NCBI GenBank assembly: GCA_946629405.1
Contig: CAMOXW010000106.1
Location: 1 to 9,934, forward strand
Length of the DNA: 9,934 bases
Direction: 5' to 3'
Source: an uncultured Ruminococcus sp.
Lineage (GTDB): Bacteria; Bacillota_A; Clostridia; Oscillospirales; Ruminococcaceae
Shown here piece after piece: positions 5,815-9,934 of the stretch. Within the stretch, counting starts at the first letter, position 1. Each line of letters starts with the position of its first letter. A model generated the notes under the pieces. It worked only from the letters and a program-made list of their open reading frames with translations. It had not been told where the DNA came from and searched no databases. A program made the position numbers and the translations under genes.

Positions 5815-7578
5815 CTATTCATTGATAACTGTCCAGTTATCATAGTTCCTTGCATCGCCGTTTATCGTGTATGAATCCTTGTAGACCATTCTTCCATAGC
5901 CCGCAAAGGCATAGCCCCGCAGCCATCGCTCTCCGGCGTCTGCACCTCTGATGATATCGCCGAAGGACAAGCCCCATGATGAATGGTCAACTCCGGCATA
6001 TTCCAGAATACTTGCAGGAAAATTCGCAAGTGAAAGCGGCGTTTCCCTGTCCTTGAGGAGCTCGCCGTGCTCAGCTCCCGCAGGCTTTATCAGCACCGCC
6101 GTAGTTATCGCATCGTTAAGTACCGTGCTTCCGCATTCAAGCTCTCTCGGCGCTCTGCCGTGATCTCCCATTACTATAATAGTGGAATTGTCGTATATCC
6201 CAAGCTCCTTCATCTGCCGGAAGTACTCCGAAAGTATCTCGAAATCGCCGCGGGTCGTCTTGTAGACGTCATTCTCCCCCTCGAAGCCGTGCAGAGCCGC
6301 TGTATCGTCATAAACGGTATGGCAGCAGTTGAGGTGTATAAAGCTGAAAACCCGGCTGTCATTGTCTGCCCTCAGTCCGTGCGTGATCAGGTAGCTGTAG
6401 TATTTCAGGTCATGGTCAACAAACGCCTGCTTTGGAAGAACGTCTTCCCCGCAGTCCGGGTCAGCTATCATTCCGCGCGAGAAATTTGCTCCGAGCCAGT
6501 ATTGCAGGTCATGTTTAAAGCTGTACGGCGCCATTCTTGTGAACGACAGCCTGAACATAGTGACGAAGGTGCCGTACCTGCCGAAAAGCCTGATCCTCCT
6601 GTCTGTCTCATAGCGCTTTATATTGTCACACTGTCCCATGACCTGTGCAGGACTGCTAAGCGTTGTTATCTGGTCGGGAAGGAGGTATACATCATATCCG
6701 CTGCTTTTCAGCACCGAAGGAACGGTCTCACCGCTCCATGCGTCGGAAAGATATTCGTGCCACTCCTCACCGTCATATTCAGAATTTGTAAGCATCTGCG
6801 GAACGGTCGGGAATGTACTTGTACCGGTCGAGGTAGCGTTCTGGTAGAAGGTGAAGCCGTCAAATTCGCCGTAAAGCTCCGGGTAAAGCTCAAGCATATC
6901 GTCCATCCAGAGGCTGTCAAGGCGGTCTGTCAGGAACACCACAACGTTGCCTTTCTCAGAAAGAGACATTGTTGGCTCATAGGACAGGTAGTAATTCTGT
7001 ATACCCTTATAGCGGTCAAGGTCAGTCATAACCGTCCTTGCCGATGCAGAAGCCATATGCAGCGCTGCAAGAACTGCTGCCGTGGCAATGAGTGACTTCT
7101 CCCCAGCTGCGGCTTTAAGGCAGCGCTTCGGGAAGATCAGCGCCAGAACTGAAATTATAAGAGGAATCAGTACAAGCGTAAAGAATACTATATTGTTGAC
7201 TCTGATCCTTGTGCGGTATTCGCTGTAGCGGACGTCCGCGCTCAGCACAACGTCCATCCTGCCGTTCAGGAGGAAACCCTGTACCGTAAATGCCAGAAGA
7301 AGTCCCAGAAGAAGCCGCGAAAGAACAATATATGCCCAACGGTGTATGAGCCTCGCAAGACAGAGCAGTCCGGCAAATGCAGCGGTGATAACAATCGCTG
7401 CACAAGTCATCGGAACAACAATGTGTCTCAGATCGACCATAAAGGCTGCCGGGTCGTCCAGATAAAAAAGTACAGGTGAAAACAGCAGCAAAGTAAAGCT
7501 TAGTCCAGCACTGAGCGCTGTTATCGCGCCAAGCTGCAAAGCCGTGAATATCCTCCTGCTGTTTTTCGCCTGTTTCAT
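5815..7578 (-). CDS. Membrane sulfatase-fold phospho-group transferase, paralogue 2
   Basis: This 587-residue protein has a short basic N-terminus and five hydrophobic segments (about 12-38, 52-76, 82-104, 128-149, 161-178), then a sulfatase-fold domain (about 208-587). Key positions are D218 in FLTDRLDS, candidate nucleophile T255 in GTSTFPTVPQML, H420 in NCCH, and D472-H473 in MGDHGRAP. The GTST string is identical to that around Thr285 of MCR-1. It lacks the long Lys-rich cytoplasmic tail of the other two copies. An in-frame ATG at 7623 would add 15 residues but has no ribosome binding site and falls at a possible transcription start; AAAGGCGG lies seven bases before the ATG at 7578. It follows paralogue 1 by 97 nt with no terminator, so they are probably co-transcribed, and a strong terminator follows it. 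Substrate unknown; phosphoglycerol, phosphoethanolamine and similar groups are all possible. Confidence 0.9.
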   Translation of the reverse strand: MKQAKNSRRIFTALQLGAITALSAGLSFTLLLFSPVLFYLDDPAAFMVDLRHIVVPMTCAAIVITAAFAGLLCLARLIHRWAYIVLSRLLLGLLLAFTVQGFLLNGRMDVVLSADVRYSEYRTRIRVNNIVFFTLVLIPLIISVLALIFPKRCLKAAAGEKSLIATAAVLAALHMASASARTVMTDLDRYKGIQNYYLSYEPTMSLSEKGNVVVFLTDRLDSLWMDDMLELYPELYGEFDGFTFYQNATSTGTSTFPTVPQMLTNSEYDGEEWHEYLSDAWSGETVPSVLKSSGYDVYLLPDQITTLSSPAQVMGQCDNIKRYETDRRIRLFGRYGTFVTMFRLSFTRMAPYSFKHDLQYWLGANFSRGMIADPDCGEDVLPKQAFVDHDLKYYSYLITHGLRADNDSRVFSFIHLNCCHTVYDDTAALHGFEGENDVYKTTRGDFEILSEYFRQMKELGIYDNSTIIVMGDHGRAPRELECGSTVLNDAITTAVLIKPAGAEHGELLKDRETPLSLANFPASILEYAGVDHSSWGLSFGDIIRGADAGERWLRGYAFAGYGRMVYKDSYTINGDARNYDNWTVINE

Positions 7579-7635
7579 AATTGCACCGCCTTTGAACTCG
7601 TCTTCATAAATGTTCTTTGACATAATATGCGTAAA

Positions 7636-7664
7636 ATTCTATCTAAAATTAAATCTTGTGAAAA
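7636..7664 (-). promoter_or_regulatory. Possible internal promoter for paralogue 2
   Basis: TTTTCA (7659-7664), a 17-nt spacer and TAGAAT (7636-7641) lie in the AT-rich gap before paralogue 2. The -10 is good and the -35 weak. Transcription would start near 7629, about 50 nt before the chosen ATG and only six bases before the rejected upstream ATG. It may supplement read-through from paralogue 1. Confidence 0.4.
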
Positions 7665-7675
7665 TGAGTTCTTGA

Positions 7676-9619
7676 TTATTCGTGACCCTTCTGTTCCTCC
7701 CAGTTGTTAAAATTACGGGCATCGCCGGTGATCTTGTAATATGCCTTGTAAATTACACGTCCGTATCCGCCCCAGTCAAAGGTCTGCATGAATCTGTCAG
7801 GGTGAAGGTCTCCCTCGATAATATCGTTGTACGAATAGCCGAAATCTGAGTGATCTATGCCGGCGTACTCAATAACACTTGCGGGGAAGAAGTCGTTTGA
7901 GAGCTCTGCATCCCTGTTGAGCTTCAGCTCTCCGTGCTCGCCTGCCGGTTTGACAAGGAGAGCAGTTGTGATAGCACTTGTGAGGTGGTCAAGATCATCT
8001 ATCTCGATCTCACGAGGCGCTCTGCCGTGGTCGCCGAGGACAATAATTGTGGTATTGTCGTAAACTCCGAGCTTCTTCATCTGGTCGAAATACTCAAAGA
8101 GTATCTGGAAGCCGCCGCGGGTAGTTGAATAAATATCTACCTTTTCATGCTTGTTAGGCGGATAAAGGTCCGAGGTCTCAGCCGAATCGCCATGCGAACA
8201 GTTGAGGTGTATGAAGGAAAACGTCTTCTTGTCACTGTCCGCATCAAGATGTGTTTTCAGGAGATAACGGTAGTAGTCAATATCCGACTGCACACCTACG
8301 GCCTTAGGCATGACATCAGGGTAGTCCTTCTTGTATGTAATGAAGTCAGATGAAAGATTCGAGCCAAGTCCGAGAGTAAGGTAACTCTTGAACGCATAAG
8401 GTGCAAGCCTTGACAGGGATATCTGAGTCATTGTCGGGATAATTCCGCCATCGCCAAGATAGTTGAACTTGATATCATCCTTGTCACATTCCTTGATGTT
8501 GTAGCACTGGTCTGAGATCTGTCCGATACTGCTGTAGGTAGTGAGGTTGTCGATCAGAAGATTGCAATTGTATCCATTCTCTGTAAGCACGCGGGGAACA
8601 GTCTGTCCCTCCCACGCCTTGCTGGTGTAATCGGGCCATTCAGTTCCTTTATAGCGATAATTTGTCAGCATCTGAGGAACTGATGGGAAGGTATTGGTAT
8701 TGTGTGAGACGTTATTCTGGTAGAATGTGAAGCCGTCAAAATTTTCCTTAACGTCAGGATATCGGTTTATGACCTCGTCCATCCAGAGGCTGTCAAGTCG
8801 GTCAGTAAGGAATACCACAACATTGCCATCCTTTGAAAGTGACATGGACGGCTCATAGGATAGATACTGAGTGTAGCTGCGGTTGTACTTGTCAAAATCT
8901 GCTCCGGCTATAGAACTGAGGCAGCCTGTAAGCTGCATAGCAAAGATAACAGCCGAAACATAGGGAAGTATCATCCCCTTGCCGATATTGAGTACCTTGT
9001 TTTTCGGCAGGAGCTTCGCCATGATATATAGTGCAAGCGGCAGAAGCATGATAATGCTCAGAACAACTATATTCACAACGACAGACGTCATATCATCAGT
9101 ATACCTCGCGTCGTCGCCTGTAAGTGAAGTCATCTTGCTGTTCAGGAAAAGTGACTGTGTATAAGCTGCCAGCAATGCGCCGAACAGCAGCCTCGAAAAG
9201 CCATGACAAAGCCATTCCTTGATTAACAGCATTATATTCATAAGAAGTATGAGTGCGCCTGCAACTGCAAGTGACGTCAGAAGCAGTGGGATCGCAACGT
9301 GCTTGAAACCAACTACGAATTCACGCTGGTTGCCGAGAAAAATGTCTATCGGCGAGAAAAAGAATACCGTGAAACTGACCGCGAAACTGAGCAGTATGAT
9401 CGAGAGCTCATTCTTCTTGTTAAATCTGCTGTACAGCTTTTTATCAGGCTTTTTCCCTTTATCAGCGGCAGGCTTTTCTTTTTTTGCGGTCGGCTTATCT
9501 TTCTTCTCAGCAGGCTTATCCGCCATTGCTGCCGACACAGCTTTTGTCTCGGCGGACTTATCGCTGCCTGCCGTGGAGGTCTGCCCCTCCGTGATCAGTT
9601 CGTTGTCTGTTGTGCTCAT
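7676..9619 (-). CDS. Membrane sulfatase-fold phospho-group transferase, paralogue 1
   Basis: This 647-residue protein opens with an extended hydrophilic cytoplasmic tail (about 1-70), acidic/Ser-Thr-rich at first, then Lys/Pro/Ala-rich with seven-residue repeats. Five hydrophobic segments follow (about 72-95, 104-133, 140-160, 178-202, 216-236). The extracytoplasmic domain (about 264-647) shows D273 in FLTDRLDS, candidate nucleophile T310 in NTNTFPSVPQML, H476 in NCSH, and D530-H531 in LGDHGRAP, the metal and nucleophile set of LtaS/EptA-type enzymes. LTGC in the fifth helix looks like a lipobox but is not N-terminal, so it is not a lipoprotein. The start follows AGAGGG, five bases before ATG, about 33 nt after a consensus promoter. 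It is the first gene after an rRNA operon and probably shares a transcript with paralogue 2. Donor and acceptor are unknown; an LTA-synthase-like or surface-glycan decorating role is inferred. Confidence 0.92.
   Translation of the reverse strand: MSTTDNELITEGQTSTAGSDKSAETKAVSAAMADKPAEKKDKPTAKKEKPAADKGKKPDKKLYSRFNKKNELSIILLSFAVSFTVFFFSPIDIFLGNQREFVVGFKHVAIPLLLTSLAVAGALILLMNIMLLIKEWLCHGFSRLLFGALLAAYTQSLFLNSKMTSLTGDDARYTDDMTSVVVNIVVLSIIMLLPLALYIMAKLLPKNKVLNIGKGMILPYVSAVIFAMQLTGCLSSIAGADFDKYNRSYTQYLSYEPSMSLSKDGNVVVFLTDRLDSLWMDEVINRYPDVKENFDGFTFYQNNVSHNTNTFPSVPQMLTNYRYKGTEWPDYTSKAWEGQTVPRVLTENGYNCNLLIDNLTTYSSIGQISDQCYNIKECDKDDIKFNYLGDGGIIPTMTQISLSRLAPYAFKSYLTLGLGSNLSSDFITYKKDYPDVMPKAVGVQSDIDYYRYLLKTHLDADSDKKTFSFIHLNCSHGDSAETSDLYPPNKHEKVDIYSTTRGGFQILFEYFDQMKKLGVYDNTTIIVLGDHGRAPREIEIDDLDHLTSAITTALLVKPAGEHGELKLNRDAELSNDFFPASVIEYAGIDHSDFGYSYNDIIEGDLHPDRFMQTFDWGGYGRVIYKAYYKITGDARNFNNWEEQKGHE
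9455..9517 (-). repeat. Three 21-nt tandem repeats encoding KPAxKKx units
   Basis: Within paralogue 1, residues 35-55 read KPAEKKD, KPTAKKE, KPAADKG: three consecutive seven-residue units, with a decayed fourth (KKPDKKL, 56-62). At the DNA level this is a degenerate 21-nt tandem repeat. It makes a flexible, highly basic cytoplasmic tail just before the first membrane helix. Confidence 0.7.
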
Positions 9620-9658
9620 GATTTCCCTCTTTTCATAAAATGCAAACTAATACATTAT

Positions 9659-9687
9659 ATTTTAACACATTGCGCAGGCAATGTCAA
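9659..9687 (-). promoter_or_regulatory. SigA promoter of the paralogue 1-2 block
   Basis: TTGACA (9682-9687), a 17-nt spacer and TAAAAT (9659-9664) match the housekeeping consensus. Transcription would start near 9652, giving a leader of about 33 nt before the ATG at 9619. It lies just after the rRNA/tRNA terminator. Confidence 0.88.
9667..9684. promoter_or_regulatory. Palindrome inside promoter spacer, candidate operator
   Basis: ACATTGC and GCAATGT are perfect 7-bp inverted arms separated by GCAG. The palindrome fills nearly all of the spacer between -10 and -35 and overlaps half of the -35, the position where a dimeric repressor would block RNA polymerase or a MerR-type regulator would act. 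No regulator gene is in the window. It may be chance. Confidence 0.45.
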
Positions 9688-9700
9688 GAAATAGTCCTAT

Positions 9701-9733
9701 AAAAACAAAAAAGCTTTAGCGGACTGCTAAAGC
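9701..9733 (-). terminator. Intrinsic terminator of the rRNA/tRNA transcript
   Basis: GCTTTAGC and GCTAAAGC (9713-9720 and 9726-9733) form an 8-bp perfect stem around a 5-nt loop, followed on the minus strand by TTTTTTGTTTTT. It begins three bases after the encoded CCA of tRNA-Asn. Confidence 0.94.
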
Positions 9734-9736
9734 CTT

Positions 9737-9812
9737 TGGCTCCCCCTGCCCGGCTCGAACGGGCGACAACTCGGTTAACAGCCGAGTGCTCTACCGACTG
9801 AGCTAAGGAGGA
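9737..9812 (-). tRNA. tRNA-Asn (anticodon GUU)
   Basis: The minus strand folds into a full cloverleaf. The acceptor stem TCCTCCT pairs with AGGGGGA (one G-U). The D-arm region is TAGCTCAGTCGGTAGAGCA. The anticodon arm CTCGG-CTGTTAA-CCGAG has GTT at loop positions 34-36, and the T arm is GCCCG-TTCGAGC-CGGGC. The discriminator is G, and the 3' CCA is encoded (9737-9739). It lies six bases after the 5S rRNA, so it is processed from the rRNA operon transcript. Confidence 0.97.
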
Positions 9813-9818
9813 ATATAA

Positions 9819-9934
<116 letters not shown>

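Noticed and set aside
6067..7095. 342-residue plus-strand open frame opposite paralogue 2
   Set aside because: It lies wholly antisense to a gene with clear catalytic motifs, has no recognisable domain, and is expected as a shadow in GC-moderate coding DNA.
7579..7623. Upstream in-frame ATG extending paralogue 2 by 15 residues
   Set aside because: There is no ribosome binding site before it, and it sits at the possible transcription start; the ATG at 7578 has AAAGGCGG at good spacing.
8921..8932. LTGC in paralogue 1 as a lipoprotein signal
   Set aside because: It is at residues 230-233 inside the fifth membrane helix, not at the end of an N-terminal signal peptide.
9737..9812. tRNA-Asn as an integration site for a mobile island
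   Set aside because: No repeat of the tRNA 3' end was seen elsewhere in the window, and there is no integrase, transposase or phage gene; the tRNA belongs to the rRNA operon.

Overview
The window looks like a chromosomal segment of a Gram-positive gut or rumen Clostridia bacterium, probably Oscillospiraceae/Ruminococcus-like. This is inferred from the strong AGGAGG-type ribosome binding sites, the canonical SigA promoters, a Gram-positive lipobox lipoprotein, and the surface-polymer style of the proteins. No species can be fixed from the sequence alone. Every supported gene is on the minus strand, so the biological order runs from the right edge to the left.

Right edge (9934 to 9701): the end of a ribosomal RNA operon, with 5S rRNA (cut by the window edge by about four bases), then tRNA-Asn(GUU) with an encoded CCA, then a strong intrinsic terminator. 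Directly after it, a consensus promoter with a 7-bp palindrome in its spacer starts the first of three paralogous membrane enzymes.

Middle (9619 to 3723): three genes of 647, 587 and 618 residues. Each encodes a five-helix membrane anchor followed by a large extracytoplasmic sulfatase/alkaline-phosphatase-fold domain. They resemble LtaS (lipoteichoic acid synthase) in architecture and EptA/MCR phosphoethanolamine transferases in the active-site signature. The first two form one block that ends at a strong terminator (5784-5810). The third has its own consensus promoter and a structured leader of about 80 nt that contains a small cysteine-rich reading frame.

The third enzyme heads a tight operon (gaps of 45, 18 and 21 nt). 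It continues with an 83-residue single-pass membrane protein, a 174-residue lipoprotein, and a 673-residue fusion of a YidC/Oxa1-type membrane domain to a cytoplasmic CDP-glycerol glycerophosphotransferase (TagB/TagF) domain. A weak hairpin separates this from a 212-residue membrane protein with a C-terminal double-CxxC zinc ribbon, closed by a strong terminator. The left edge carries two abutting long perfect inverted repeats.

Taken together (inference), this is a surface phospho-polymer or glycan-modification locus. The fusion protein would add polyol-phosphate units inside the membrane, the three sulfatase-fold enzymes would transfer a phospho-alcohol group outside, and the lipoprotein and small membrane protein would be accessories. 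The YidC-glycerophosphotransferase fusion is the most unusual element. I do not recognise the locus as a named system.
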